Shown piece by piece: positions 1-9,291 of a stretch of 64,000 nt of DNA. Where the stretch lies: assembly GCF_028553725.1 (NCBI RefSeq), contig NZ_CP067124.1:2924001-2988000 (forward strand), given 5' to 3'. The position numbers and the translations under genes were made by a program. The notes beneath the pieces are model-generated. The model had not been told where the DNA came from and searched no databases. It saw only the letters and a list, made by a program, of their open reading frames with translations. Every line of letters starts with the position of its first letter. Position 1 is the stretch's first letter. This DNA is from Paracoccus alcaliphilus (GTDB lineage Bacteria > Pseudomonadota > Alphaproteobacteria > Rhodobacterales > Rhodobacteraceae).

Positions 1-124
1 AGGATGCAACGGCTGGCGGGGCAGGTCAAACGCCTTTCAGGCACCTATCGCGGGTTGAAGCGTGAACGGCGCAAGGCTAAGCATGACCAAGCCAGCATGC
101 ACGCAGAACAAGGGCCGGACATCC
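1..124. other. Left-edge segment upstream of surE, unassigned
   Basis: This is the stretch between the window edge and surE. One plus-strand frame is open from base 1 to a TGA at 145-147 and gives a short Arg/Lys-rich peptide that would overlap the surE start. Another plus frame is open to a stop at 63-65. Either could be the tail of an upstream gene. I do not recognise either peptide and assign no function. Confidence 0.25.
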
Positions 125-979
125 ATGCGTATTCTCATCACCAATGACGATGGCATCAATGCGCCGGGCCTTGAGGTTCTGACCGAGATCGCGACCCGGA
201 TCGCAGGCCCCGGCGGCGAGGTCTGGACCGTCGCCCCCGCCTTCGAGCAATCCGGCGTCGGGCATTGCATCAGCTATTCCCATCCAACGCTGTTGGCACA
301 ACTGGACAAGCGCCGCTTTGCCGCCGAAGGCAGCCCCGCCGATTGCGTTCTGGCGGCGCTGGCCGATGTGATGGCCGACAACCCGCCCGATCTGGTGTTG
401 TCCGGCGTCAATCGCGGCAATAACGCGGGCGAGAACGCGATGTATTCGGGCACCATCGGCGGTGCGATGGAGGCCGCGCTTCAGGGTCTGCCCGCCATTG
501 CCCTGTCGCAATATCTGGGCCCCGAAACACAAACGCTTGACGATCCCTTTCAATGCGCCCGCGCTCATGGCCCGGAAATCATCCGTCGCCTGCTGGCACA
601 GGCGAATTGGGGCGCGGTCAGCGATTACCGATTGTTCTACAACGTGAATTTCCCGCCCCTGCCCGCCAATGCCGTGCGCGGCCTGCGGGTTTCCCCGCAA
701 GGGCGTCGTCAGGACAGCAATTTCGGGGTGGTTCCCTACAGTGCGCCCAATGGCCGCCGCTTCATGTGGGTGGCGGGCGGATCGCAGCATGCCCCCGCCC
801 AGCCGGGCAGCGACGTGATGGTGAACATGGAGGGTTACGTTTCGGTCACGCCGATGCGCGCCGACCTGACCTGCCACCACTCGCTGGCGGCGTTGGATCG
901 GGCGCTGGACCCCGACCTGCCCCCCATCGACACCGACCAGCTGCCGGATCGCAAAATCGAGGTGACCGAGTCCCGATGA
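125..979 (+). CDS. surE: 5'/3'-nucleotidase SurE
   Basis: SurE is a metal-dependent phosphatase that removes phosphate from nucleoside monophosphates, in the cytoplasm. The protein (284 aa) opens with [16 protein letters not shown], where the paired Asp residues bind the metal. It also carries the family motifs SGVNRGNN and [12 protein letters not shown]. The start at 125 is chosen because it places the conserved ITNDDG strand at the N-terminus; an in-frame GTG at 62 would add 21 residues without family character. The stop overlaps the pcm start (ATGA), and surE-pcm-nlpD is the classic gene order, so the three are probably cotranscribed. Slightly longer than the usual 250-270 aa. Confidence 0.95.
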   Translation: MRILITNDDGINAPGLEVLTEIATRIAGPGGEVWTVAPAFEQSGVGHCISYSHPTLLAQLDKRRFAAEGSPADCVLAALADVMADNPPDLVLSGVNRGNNAGENAMYSGTIGGAMEAALQGLPAIALSQYLGPETQTLDDPFQCARAHGPEIIRRLLAQANWGAVSDYRLFYNVNFPPLPANAVRGLRVSPQGRRQDSNFGVVPYSAPNGRRFMWVAGGSQHAPAQPGSDVMVNMEGYVSVTPMRADLTCHHSLAALDRALDPDLPPIDTDQLPDRKIEVTESR

Positions 980-1635
980 CCCATGAGGAGGACGATGACA
1001 GCCCGGCCGAGCGCAAGATGCGCTTTCTGTTCCAGCTGCGCTCGCGCGGGGTGACCGATCCGCGCGTGCTGGAGGCGATGGAGCGGATCGACCGGGGTCT
1101 GTTCGTGCGCGGCCAGTTCTCGGATCGCGCCTATGAGGATACGCCGCTGCCGATCCCCTGCGGCCAGACGATCAGCCAGCCCTCGGTCGTGGGGCTGATG
1201 ACGCAGGCGCTGAACCCCGGGTCGCGCGACACCGTGCTGGAGGTCGGCACCGGCTCGGGCTATCAGGCCGCCGTGCTGTCGGGGCTGTGCCGCCGGGTCT
1301 ATACCGTGGACCGCCACCGCCGTCTGGTGCAGGAGGCCGAGGCGATCTTTCAGCGCATCGGCCTGTTCAACATCACCGCGCAGGTGGCCGACGGATCGCG
1401 CGGGTTGCCCGATCAGGCGCCCTTCGACCGCATCCTTGTGACCGCCGCCGCCGAGGATCCGCCCGGTCCGTTGTTGGCACAGCTGAAGATCGGCGGTATC
1501 ATGGTCGTGCCTGTCGGGCAGTCAGACGCCGTGCAGACGCTGATCCGCGTCACTCGATCCGAAAGCGGCTTCGACTATGACGAGTTGCGACAGGTGCGCT
1601 TCGTGCCGCTGGTCGAGGGGTTGGGACAGACATGA
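976..1635 (+). CDS. pcm: Protein-L-isoaspartate O-methyltransferase
   Basis: Pcm repairs isoaspartyl residues in aged proteins by S-adenosylmethionine-dependent methylation. The 219-aa product has the family core: [11 protein letters not shown], which forms the substrate pocket, and [16 protein letters not shown], the SAM-binding glycine loop, followed by an acidic strand end in RVYTVDRH. The ATG at 976 overlaps the surE stop by four bases, which fixes the start and indicates translational coupling. Length is typical for bacterial PCMT. An nlpD-type gene follows 34 bases downstream. Confidence 0.95.
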   Translation: MTHEEDDDSPAERKMRFLFQLRSRGVTDPRVLEAMERIDRGLFVRGQFSDRAYEDTPLPIPCGQTISQPSVVGLMTQALNPGSRDTVLEVGTGSGYQAAVLSGLCRRVYTVDRHRRLVQEAEAIFQRIGLFNITAQVADGSRGLPDQAPFDRILVTAAAEDPPGPLLAQLKIGGIMVVPVGQSDAVQTLIRVTRSESGFDYDELRQVRFVPLVEGLGQT

Positions 1636-1669
1636 CCCCCATGCCGGGCATGTTCATGAGGACGATTGT

Positions 1670-2868
1670 ATGAGCAGTATTTTCAGGCACAGCATTGTTG
1701 GGCCCAGCCCTTCCGGACGCGGCATCGCCGGGCGCGGTATCTTCAGGCGGGGGTGGGGGCCATATGTCCCGGCCAGCGCGCTGATGGTCCTTCTGGCATC
1801 CTGCGGCACCAATGGCCGGTTCGATCCCGATTTTCGCGGCTGGATGCCCGGATCGCTCAGCACCGCCGAGGCCGCTGCCACCGCCGCGCCGCGTCCCGCC
1901 CCCGATGCGCGGGGGATAATCACCTTCCCGAACTATCAGGTCGCCGTGGCACGCGAGGGCGACACCGTGGCCAGCGTCGCCACCCGCATCGGGCTGGGCG
2001 CGGACGAGCTGGCCCGCCATAACGCGCTGCAACCGACGGCACAGTTGCAGGCCGGGGCGGTTCTGGCCCTGCCCCGCCGTGTCGCCGGAACCGTCGCCCC
2101 TGCGGCGGGCGCCACATCCGGCACCGGGCTGGTGACCGACCCCTTCGCCGGACAGGGGACCACCAGCACCCCCGCCTCCCCGGCCCCCGCACCTGCCGCC
2201 GCCAATCCGCGAGAGCATGTCGTGGTCTCGGGCGAGACCGCCTGGTCGATCGCACGCAAATACAACATCTCGGTGCAGGACCTGTCCTCGTGGAACGGCC
2301 TGCCCTCGGACATGTCGATCCGGGTCGGCCAGCGTCTGATGATCCCCGCTGCCGGGCAGACCGCACCCGCCAATACCACCACGGTTCCCGGTCAGGGCAG
2401 CCCGACGCCGCGCCCGCCCTCGGCCGCCGCCCCGCTGCCGGACGAGCGCACGACCCCCGCCGCGACCCTGCCCCCGCCGCCGAGGCCCCCGACATGGGCG
2501 CGAACCGCACCGCGGCCTCTTCAGGCGGGCGGTTCCAGATGCCGGTATCGGGCTCGATCATCCGGGTCTATGAAAAGGGCCGCAACGACGGCATCGACAT
2601 CGCCGCCAATGCCGGCACCGCCGTCAATGCGGCAGGCGGCGGCACGGTGGCGGCAATCACCCGCGACACCTCCGGCGTGCCCATCGTCGTCGTCCGCCAC
2701 GAGGGCGACCTGATGACGGTCTATACCGGGCTTGACGGGCTGAACGTGGCCAAAGGCGACCAGGTCTCGGCCGGCCAGTCCATCGGTACCGCCGGCAGCG
2801 GCGGCTTCGTCCATTTCGAAGTCCGCCGCGGCTTTGAAAGCGTGAACCCCGAAGGCTATCTCAACTGA
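1670..2868 (+). CDS. nlpD: NlpD-like LysM/M23 lipoprotein, reading frame broken
   Basis: This is a cell-envelope lipoprotein of the NlpD/EnvC type, which usually activates peptidoglycan amidases at division. The N-terminus has a lipobox (LLASC, Cys45). Two LysM modules follow, the first near residues 85-135 and the second containing HVVVSGETAWSIA. A Pro/Ala linker leads to a C-terminal M23 domain (GRFQMPVSG to PEGYLN). The M23 domain is degenerate: the usual HxGxD motif reads NDGIDI and the last motif is VHFEVR, as expected for a non-catalytic activator. The LysM part and the M23 part lie in different frames; adding one C to the run at 2471-2475 gives one continuous 399-aa protein. A TGAGGA ribosome site precedes ATG 1670. 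The indel may be a base-call error or a real mutation. Confidence 0.8.
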
Positions 2869-2936
2869 GCGGTCACAACACAGCGCGCCGCCCGCCAGCG
2901 GCACCTGTTTCCCCAAGTCACCCCATCACTACGATG

Positions 2937-3056
2937 ATGGCCCTGACCCGCAAGAATGCGCTCTTCGCCGGCCATGACGAGGGCGGTCGTTCTTGGGCGC
3001 GCATTGCCTCTCTCATCGCCACCGCAAAGATCAACGGCGTCGAACCATTCGCCTAT
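2937..3056 (+). pseudogene. IS66 transposase (TnpC) C-terminal remnant
   Basis: About 40 codons read MALTRKNALFAGHDEGG and continue to NGVEPFAY, which matches the C-terminal tail motif of IS66-family TnpC proteins (RKNALFAGHDEGG...NWAR, then NGVEPYAY). Nothing of the rest of the transposase is present, and an integrase fragment begins where the match ends. It is a different IS66 lineage from the full element near 52-56 kb, whose TnpC ends differently ([14 protein letters not shown]). Identification is from memory of the family. Confidence 0.6.
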
Positions 3057-3639
3057 CCGCTCTGTCTATAAAAGCCAGCGCGCGAAGATATTCTGGCGGC
3101 CCGAAGAAATCGAGGCTTTGCAGCTCGGGGCCCCGCCGCATGTGTGGCGCATCCGCGCCATTGCGCTGGAGACAGGCCTGCGACCGGGCGATCTGGCGAT
3201 TCTTTCACGTGAACATATCCACCGCACACCGCACGGCAGGAGAATCGTGATCTGGACGCAGAAGCGAAATCAGCTGGCATCTATACCGGTCACAGACCGC
3301 ATGGCGGCATTGATTGACAACACCGCTGCCCCGCAGTCCCGCCTGATCGTGAACACGCGCGGCGCCCCCTATCAGCATGAGAATTACCTGGGAGACGCCG
3401 TGAGCCAGTAGAGCGATTCGCTTAAAATCCGGAAGGAACCGCGCCTCTATGATGCCAAAGGCACTGCGGCCACCCGCCTGCTTGAGGCGGGAGCGGAACT
3501 GAAGGAAATCGCCACGCATATGGGATGGTCGCTCAAGCACGCGGCAGAGGTGATCAAGCGGTATGTGGCGCTGTCACCTGCCATGTCGGATGGCCGCGCG
3601 GAAAAGCTGCGGAAGGCCAAATCCGGAACAAGGCTGTAA
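3057..3639 (+). pseudogene. Tyrosine recombinase (integrase) C-terminal pseudogene
   Basis: This is the catalytic half of a phage-type integrase. Visible elements are the N-terminal linker RAKIFWRPEEIEAL, the first catalytic arginine in LETGLRPGDLAIL, a GTAATRLLEAGAELKEIA box and a C-terminal AEVIKRYVAL with the candidate nucleophile Tyr. The reading frame is interrupted by a single amber codon at 3409-3411 (after DAVSQ) and then continues in the same frame to TAA 3637-3639; TGG to TAG would be the simplest origin. The N-terminal half is missing and is replaced by the IS66 remnant. The 3' end lies 41 bases from the 3' end of tRNA-Pro, in the arrangement expected of a tRNA-targeted element. 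Confidence 0.8.
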
Positions 3640-3680
3640 AATAACCGGTAAGACGGGGCACCTGAAATACAGCCGAGTGC

Positions 3681-3757
3681 TGGTCGGGGCGAGAGGATTC
3701 GAACCTCCGGCCTACGGTACCCAAAACCGTCGCGCTACCAGGCTGCGCTACGCCCCG
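3681..3757 (-). tRNA. tRNA-Pro (UGG)
   Basis: On the minus strand the gene folds with acceptor stem CGGGGCG/CGCCCCG, a D arm, the anticodon loop TTTGGGT (anticodon TGG, proline), and a T arm with GGTTCGAATCC. Discriminator A and the CCA end are encoded in DNA (complement of 3681-3684). The total is 77 nt. The integrase pseudogene ends next to its 3' end. Confidence 0.97.
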
Positions 3758-3814
3758 ACTGCGGCGCTCTTAGCGGATCGGGCGGGTAGAGGGAAGAGGC
3801 CTTTGCAATCAGCC

Positions 3815-4399
3815 TCAACCGGCCGGGCGAATGTCGGGCAAGGGTGGGCCGGGGCGGGCGGTTTCGCCGGGCGGCGGCAGGGTCACCACGAATTCCAGCA
3901 TCCCCTCGACATGGCGGCCATGCGCCCCGACATCCCGGGCCAGCGCCCGCATCCGGTCGTTGTCGCGGCTGCAGATGATATGCAGCCTGTGCATCCCCAG
4001 ATGGCGGGCCGCCAGAAACATCGCCAGCACCAGCATCTTGCCGAAACCCGAATGCTGGTGATCGTCCTCGACCGAGACCGAAATTTCGGCCGAACCGGGG
4101 TCGGTCATCGGGATCAGTTCGCCCACCGCGCGCAGGGTGCCATGAACGAATACCCCGAAAACAAAGACATGCCGCCAATCCATGCCCCGGACATAGGACC
4201 GGATCGCGGCATCGCTGATGGCGGACTGGAACCGGGCGCGACGACCCTCGGGCGAGAGGCGTTGCAGATGATCGGCATGTTGCTGCCAGTCGCCCTCGTT
4301 CAGTCCGCGCAGGCGGATCCCGGCGTCACCCGCCCCGGGAAACAGGCCTGGATTGACCGCCCAGTCCGACGCGAAAGGATTCTGGCCCGTTCCGAACAC
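3815..4399 (-). CDS. GNAT family N-acetyltransferase
   Basis: The product (about 194 aa) is a GCN5-related acetyltransferase fold: IRLRGLNEGDW at the start, an acceptor-side strand with VGELIPMTD, then AEISVSVEDDHQHSGFGKMLV, where HSGFGK corresponds to the acetyl-CoA pyrophosphate loop (Q/RxxGxG/A). The substrate cannot be predicted. The frame is open further upstream to 4558, but that stretch has no domain character. A GTG at 4399 preceded by AAAGAGG with eight-base spacing is the better start. It stands alone between tRNA-Pro and a divergent sugar-kinase operon. Confidence 0.75.
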   Translation of the reverse strand: MFGTGQNPFASDWAVNPGLFPGAGDAGIRLRGLNEGDWQQHADHLQRLSPEGRRARFQSAISDAAIRSYVRGMDWRHVFVFGVFVHGTLRAVGELIPMTDPGSAEISVSVEDDHQHSGFGKMLVLAMFLAARHLGMHRLHIICSRDNDRMRALARDVGAHGRHVEGMLEFVVTLPPPGETARPGPPLPDIRPAG

Positions 4400-4599
4400 T
4401 ATTGCCGCCTCTTTCAGACAGTTTGCTGCGTTGCGGCATAGGTAGGGAGACCCCTGCCCCGCTTCAACCGAAAGTCTGATACATCCGCGTGAAGTGACGT
4501 AACGGCGTCCGCGTGACGCCACCCACCCCATGCGCATATTCCATTCCGGCGCTCGCATCTGCTAAGGCTTTGGCTCTGTTGCCCGGCAAGGAGGCCGCG

Positions 4600-5436
4600 A
4601 TGCATTTTCTGGGGATGGACGGCGGCGGTACCGGCTGCCGGGCGGCGGTTTCCGACCGGACGGGCCGGATCATCGGCCGGGGTCAGGGCGGACCTGCGAA
4701 TATCAACACCGATGTGGAGCAAGCGGCCGAAAACATCCTTGCGGCGACCCGGCAGGCGCTTGGCAACAGCGGTGTGGCGCCCGAAGGGCTGGTTGCGGTG
4801 CTGGGGCTGGCGGGTGGCGCGATGGGCGCGGCAAGGGCGCGGCTGGGTGGATTGCTGCCCTTTGCCCGCACCCTGATCGTCAATGATGCCGTCACCGCCA
4901 CGCGCGGCGCGCTGGGTCCGGGCGATGGCATCGTGGCTGCGCTTGGTACCGGATCGGTCTTTGCCGTCCAGCGCGGCGGTATCATCCGCCAGTTCGGCGG
5001 GCGGGGCTTTCTGATGGGCGACGAAGGCAGTGCGGCGGTTCTGGGGCGCTGCCTGCTGGCGCAGGCGATGCGCGCCGCCGACGGTTTTGCCCCGATGACC
5101 CCGCTGCTGGCCGATATCCTGACCGAGTTCGGCGGCATCGAGGGGATCATCGGTTTCGGCAACCGCGCTTTGCCCGCCGAATTCGGGGCGCTGGCGCCGC
5201 GCATGACCGGCAGCGACGACCCCGCCGCGCGGCAATTGCTGGACGACGCCGCCGATCATGTCGCCCATGTGCTGACGGTGTTGCAGGATGGCGGCGCTTT
5301 GCCGGTGGTGTTTCAGGGCGGGCTGGGCCCCTGGTACGCGCGGCGGCTGGCGGGGCACTGGCCCATCGCGGCACCGCTTGGCAATGGCGTCGATGGCGCG
5401 CTGGAGATGGCGCGGCAGTCAGAGGAGGCTTCGTGA
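4600..5436 (+). CDS. N-acetylglucosamine kinase, BadF/BadG/BcrA/BcrD ATPase family
   Basis: The 278-aa protein has an actin-like ATPase fold: the phosphate-1 motif MDGGGTGCRAAVSD at the N-terminus, VNDAVTATRGA, the phosphate-2 motif AALGTGSVFAV, and FGGRGFLMGDEGS. These match BadF-type N-acetylglucosamine kinases that phosphorylate GlcNAc at C6. A strong AAGGAGG site at 4588-4594 sets the ATG at 4600. Its stop overlaps the start of nagA, so kinase and deacetylase form an amino-sugar salvage pair: GlcNAc to GlcNAc-6-P to GlcN-6-P. No transporter or nagB is adjacent. Confidence 0.85.
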   Translation: MHFLGMDGGGTGCRAAVSDRTGRIIGRGQGGPANINTDVEQAAENILAATRQALGNSGVAPEGLVAVLGLAGGAMGAARARLGGLLPFARTLIVNDAVTATRGALGPGDGIVAALGTGSVFAVQRGGIIRQFGGRGFLMGDEGSAAVLGRCLLAQAMRAADGFAPMTPLLADILTEFGGIEGIIGFGNRALPAEFGALAPRMTGSDDPAARQLLDDAADHVAHVLTVLQDGGALPVVFQGGLGPWYARRLAGHWPIAAPLGNGVDGALEMARQSEEAS

Positions 5437-6596
5437 TGCAGGTGATCGCCGCGCGCCGGGTCTTTGACGGAATCGCCCTGCTGGAAAACCACGCCATCGA
5501 GGTCGAACATGGCCTGATCCGCGCCCTGCGTCCCGCCGCGTCGGATGAGGCCCTGCTGGACGGGCTGCTGGCCCCGGCCTTTCTGGATCTGCAGGTGAAT
5601 GGCGGCGGCGGGCTGATGGTCGATGGCGCGACCGACATGGCCCGCCTGCGCCATATCTGCGACACGCATCGCCGTCTTGGCTGCGCGGGGGTGCTGCCGA
5701 CGCTGATCTCGGACAGCGCGCAGGCCACCGCCGCTGTCATCGCGGCAGGGATCGCCGCCGCGCAAGAGGGCGTTCCGGGCTTTCTGGGCCTGCATCTGGA
5801 GGGGCCGCATCTGGACCCACGCCGCAAGGGTGCCCATGATGCCGCGATGATCCGCCCGATGACGGATGACGATCTGGCGCAGCTTTGCGACGCGGCGGCG
5901 CGGCTGCCGGTGCTGATGGTGACGCTGGCACCCGAGGCCGCGACCCCGCAGCAGATCACCACCCTGACCCGGGCGGGGGTCATCGTCAGCCTTGGCCACA
6001 GCGATTGCAGCTTCGAGACGGCGCAGGCCGCGCTGGCCTCTGGCGCGCGCTGCGCCACGCATCTGTTCAACGCCATGAGCCAGATGGGCCATCGCCAGCC
6101 GGGACTGGCCGGGGCGGTGCTGTCGGGCGACTGCCATGCCGGGCTGATCGCCGATGGCATCCATGTCCACCCCGCCGCGATGCGGGTTGCGCTGGCGGCG
6201 CGACCGGGCGGGATCTTTCTTGTCACCGATTGCATGGCATTCGCGGGCACCGACCTGACCGAACTGAGGCTGAACGGGCGGCAGATGCTGCGCCGGGATG
6301 GTCGCCTGACGCTGTCGGACGGGACGCTGGCCGGGGCCGACCTGACCATGGCCGGGGCGGTCGGCAACCTGATCCACCTTGCCGGGGCCACATCCGAACG
6401 CGCGCTGAGCATGGCCTCGGCCGAGCCCGCCCGCGTGATCGGGGCCGAGGACCGCTTCGGCCATCTGCGGACCGGCAACGCGGCCGAGATCGTGCTGCTG
6501 GACGGCGATTTCGGGCTGGCCGCGGTCTGGTCCGGCACCGGCTGGCTGACCCGCCCCGCCAAAATCGCGCAGGCAGGGAACCGCAAAGACCATTGA
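5436..6596 (+). CDS. nagA: N-acetylglucosamine-6-phosphate deacetylase
   Basis: NagA hydrolyses GlcNAc-6-phosphate to glucosamine-6-phosphate and acetate. The 386-aa amidohydrolase shows LDLQVNGGGG, the metal and substrate motifs GLHLEGPHLDPRRKGAH, LGHSDCSFE, ATHLFNAM, IADGIHVHP, and the catalytic Asp in FLVTDCMAF. A GTG three bases upstream is in frame, but AGAGGAGG at 5421-5428 is better spaced for ATG 5436. It overlaps the end of the upstream kinase gene, consistent with cotranscription. Confidence 0.93.
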   Translation: MQVIAARRVFDGIALLENHAIEVEHGLIRALRPAASDEALLDGLLAPAFLDLQVNGGGGLMVDGATDMARLRHICDTHRRLGCAGVLPTLISDSAQATAAVIAAGIAAAQEGVPGFLGLHLEGPHLDPRRKGAHDAAMIRPMTDDDLAQLCDAAARLPVLMVTLAPEAATPQQITTLTRAGVIVSLGHSDCSFETAQAALASGARCATHLFNAMSQMGHRQPGLAGAVLSGDCHAGLIADGIHVHPAAMRVALAARPGGIFLVTDCMAFAGTDLTELRLNGRQMLRRDGRLTLSDGTLAGADLTMAGAVGNLIHLAGATSERALSMASAEPARVIGAEDRFGHLRTGNAAEIVLLDGDFGLAAVWSGTGWLTRPAKIAQAGNRKDH

Positions 6597-6656
6597 CGAC
6601 TTTTCTGCCTGTCACGGCTGCCAGAGCGTCTTGCGGCCGATCAACAGGAAAGCCGA

Positions 6657-7400
6657 ATGCAGGATATTCTTGCCCTTGTTCAGGACCCCGCAGCATGGGT
6701 CGCGCTGGTCACATTGATGGTGATGGAGGTCGTGCTGGGCATCGACAACCTTATCTTCATCTCTATTCTGACGAATAAATTGCCGCGCGCACAGCGCGAA
6801 CGCGCCCGCCGCATCGGCATTGGGCTGGCGCTGATCATGCGTCTGGGCCTGCTGGCCACGGTGGCATGGATCGTGCAGCTGACCGAGCCGGTGGTCACCA
6901 TCCTTGGCAACGATCTGTCATGGAAGGACATGATCCTGATCGCGGGCGGGCTGTTTCTGGTCTGGAAGGCCACGCGGGAAATCCATCACCATGTCGATCC
7001 CTCGGACAAGGGCGACAGCCCGGTCAGCGGTCAGGTCGCCATGACATTCGGCGGCACCGTGGCGCAGATTCTGGTGCTGGATCTGGTGTTCTCCGTCGAC
7101 AGCATCATCACCGCCGTCGGCATGACCCCGCATATCGAGATCATGGTGGTCGCGGTCGTGGTTGCGGTGGTGGTGATGCTGCTGGCGGCGACGCCTCTGG
7201 CCGATTTCATCGAACGGAACCCGACCATCGTCATGCTGGCGCTGTCCTTCCTGCTGCTGATCGGCACGACGCTGATCGCGGAAGGTTTCGGCGTTCATGT
7301 GCCCAAGGGCTATGTCTATGCCGCGATGGCCTTTTCCGCGCTGGTCGAGGGGCTGAACATGATGGCCCGCAATGCCCGCAAGCGGAAGGCCGTACGTTAA
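6657..7400 (+). CDS. TerC family integral membrane protein
   Basis: The 247-aa protein has about seven hydrophobic helices and the TerC signature [17 protein letters not shown] near the N-terminus, with a second acidic membrane motif [17 protein letters not shown]. TerC proteins are inner-membrane proteins; characterised members export manganese or load metalloproteins during secretion, and others were named for tellurite resistance. Which applies here is not visible. An AGGAAA ribosome site precedes ATG 6657. Only 60 bases separate it from nagA, too short for a manganese riboswitch. Confidence 0.88.
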   Translation: MQDILALVQDPAAWVALVTLMVMEVVLGIDNLIFISILTNKLPRAQRERARRIGIGLALIMRLGLLATVAWIVQLTEPVVTILGNDLSWKDMILIAGGLFLVWKATREIHHHVDPSDKGDSPVSGQVAMTFGGTVAQILVLDLVFSVDSIITAVGMTPHIEIMVVAVVVAVVVMLLAATPLADFIERNPTIVMLALSFLLLIGTTLIAEGFGVHVPKGYVYAAMAFSALVEGLNMMARNARKRKAVR

Positions 7401-7492
7401 CCCCGGCAGCGGCCCGTTCCCCCACGGGCCGCGTTGCCAAAAGCGTCGGAAGAGGCTATCTCCAAGGGAACCTCGACCGAAAGGACGATACC

Positions 7493-8443
7493 TTGCGCGA
7501 TCTCAGAATCCCGGATCAACGCCATCCCGAAAAGGCCCACCGGCCCGATCAGGCCCAGCCAAAGAAACCCGACTGGATTCGCGTCAAGGCGCCGACATCC
7601 GAGGGTTACAAGCAGACCCGCGACCTGCTGCGCGAGCATCGCCTGTCCACCGTCTGCGAAGAGGCCGGCTGCCCCAATGTCGGCGAATGCTGGAGCCAGG
7701 GCCACGCCACCATGATGATCATGGGCGAAATCTGCACCCGCGGCTGCACCTTCTGCAACGTCGCCACCGGCAAGCCGAACGCGCTGGACGCGTTCGAACC
7801 GGGCCGCGTCGCCCATGCGGTGCAGAAGCTGGGCCTGAACCATGTCGTGATCACCTCCGTTGACCGCGACGATCTGGACGATGGCGGGGCCGAGCATTTC
7901 GCCCAGACCATCCGCGCGATCCGCCACCGCTCTCCCTCTTCGACGATCGAGGTGCTGACCCCGGATTTCCTGAAATCGAAACCCGGCACGCTGGAAATCG
8001 TGGTCGAGGCCCGGCCCGATGTCTTCAACCACAATCTGGAAACCGTGCCCGGCCTTTATCCGACGGTGCGGCCCGGCGCGCGCTATTTCCACAGCCTGCG
8101 GCTCTTGCAGAGGGTCAAGGAACTGGACCCGGCCATGTTCACCAAATCCGGCATCATGGTGGGTCTGGGCGAGGATCGGCAGGGCGTGTTGCAGGTCATG
8201 GACGACATGCGCGCCGCCGATATCGACTTCATGACCATCGGTCAGTATCTGCAACCGACGCCCAAGCACCACCGCGTCGACCGCTTCGTCACGCCCGAGG
8301 AATTCGCCAGCTATGAGAAGGCGGCTTATGGCAAGGGTTTCCTGATGGTCTCGGCCACGCCGCTGACGCGGTCGTCCTATCACGCGGGCGACGACTTCGC
8401 ACAGCTCCGCGCGGCGCGTCTGGAAAAGCTGGGACAGGCCTGA
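7493..8443 (+). CDS. lipA: Lipoyl synthase
   Basis: LipA is a radical-SAM enzyme that inserts two sulfurs into octanoyl-carrier proteins. The 316-aa product has the auxiliary cluster motif [12 protein letters not shown], the radical-SAM cluster motif CTRGCTFC, and the C-terminal RSSYHA serine ligand. The best start is TTG at 7493 ([14 protein letters not shown]), which aligns with the usual MRDL... N-terminus and has AAGGA at 7481-7485. Longer in-frame starts run antisense-like through terC. Use of TTG may limit expression. Confidence 0.95.
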   Translation: MRDLRIPDQRHPEKAHRPDQAQPKKPDWIRVKAPTSEGYKQTRDLLREHRLSTVCEEAGCPNVGECWSQGHATMMIMGEICTRGCTFCNVATGKPNALDAFEPGRVAHAVQKLGLNHVVITSVDRDDLDDGGAEHFAQTIRAIRHRSPSSTIEVLTPDFLKSKPGTLEIVVEARPDVFNHNLETVPGLYPTVRPGARYFHSLRLLQRVKELDPAMFTKSGIMVGLGEDRQGVLQVMDDMRAADIDFMTIGQYLQPTPKHHRVDRFVTPEEFASYEKAAYGKGFLMVSATPLTRSSYHAGDDFAQLRAARLEKLGQA

Positions 8444-8505
8444 GGCAAATTTCCGTGACGCGGACCCTTGCAAATCCCCGCGCCTCGGCTTAGGCGAACA
8501 GGCAG

Positions 8506-8589
8506 GCCCGAGTGGCGGAATGGTAGACGCAGCGGATTCAAAATCCGCCGCCGCAAGGCATGCCGGTTCGAGTCCGGCCTCGGGTACCA
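8506..8589 (+). tRNA. tRNA-Leu (CAA)
   Basis: A class II tRNA: acceptor stem GCCCGAG pairs with CTCGGGT (first pair G-U), and the anticodon stem-loop GCGGA-TTCAAAA-TCCGC gives anticodon CAA. A short variable arm (CCGCAAGGCATG region) and GGTTCGAGTCC in the T arm follow. CCA is encoded at 8587-8589. A broken integrase gene points toward its 3' end. Confidence 0.96.
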
Positions 8590-8674
8590 ATTGATTTGGC
8601 TTCACTTTCCACCCTCCTGTGGGGGGGGTGAGGTGAAGCGCGGCAGGCGGTTGCCACACAGCCTTGCCACACTT

Positions 8675-9291
8675 TCACGTTTCATTTTCGTTCTGTTCCG
8701 CTGCCGCTTTCATGCTGAATGCGGCCGTGGAACGCCGCTTCCGGCTGGCCTTCTTGCGGTAGTAGTCAACCATTCCCGGGCTTTGGTTGGTGATGGCCTG
8801 TATCTGGGCGTCGAAGCATCCAGTCTCGGCCAGCCTGATGATCGCCAGCTTGCGAAGCCCGTGCAGGCTGTATTTCAGGGCGCGTTCGCCCAAGGTGGCG
8901 CGCCATGTCCGGAACGCCTTTTCCACCGAATTGTAACCAAAGGGCTGCGTCAGGTGCTTCGGGATGACATGCCCACCACGAATCGGCAGCGCCGAGAGAG
9001 AGGGCCGCAGTTCAGCCGGGCAGTAAACCTCATAGCCGTCATCCTCCTTTTCGTCGGTGGCGGTCATCCATTCGCCCCGAAGCTGATCACGAGCGAAGTT
9101 CATCAGCAGGCGGATAATCTGAATATAGCGACCGCCTTGCGGGGGGTGTCGCCATACTTGGCATGGATCGCCAGAACGGCGGCGCGCGTCATGTTTCTGA
9201 CTGGCTTGGTCGCGTTCTTCTCAAGGATCGCGTCCATCACCCGGTCGTAATCAGGCTTGGTACCTTGGGCCAGCTTCCGATACTTCGCAGA
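8675..9291 (-). pseudogene. Tyrosine recombinase pseudogene
   Basis: Read on the minus strand, the 5' part (KYRKLAQGTKPDYDRVMDAI, then AVLAIHAKYGDTPRKA) is an integrase SAM-like core-binding domain. A one-base deletion near 9129-9133 shifts the frame; adding a base restores AVRYIQIIRLLMNFARD. The 3' part has LHGLRKLAIIRLAE and GMVDYYRKKASRK, the catalytic His/Arg and Tyr region. The segment holding the first catalytic Arg is missing between LMNFARDQL and GYEVYCPAE, so there is an internal deletion too. The N-terminus is cut off by the IS element at 9292. Its 3' end faces tRNA-Leu, 85 bases away. Confidence 0.8.

Noticed and set aside
2463-2480. Programmed ribosomal frameshift in the nlpD-like gene
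   Set aside because: No canonical slippery heptamer with a downstream structure was found, and the family is not known to use frameshifting; an indel in the C5 run is simpler.
5147-6586. Long minus-strand open frames across nagA and similar antisense frames over gltX, aspS, xdhB and cobT
   Set aside because: They mirror real genes in high-GC codon usage, lack ribosome sites and have Arg/Pro/Ala-rich low-information products.
6597-6656. Manganese (yybP-ykoY) riboswitch before the TerC-family gene
   Set aside because: The gap is only 60 bases and shows no paired helices of that motif.
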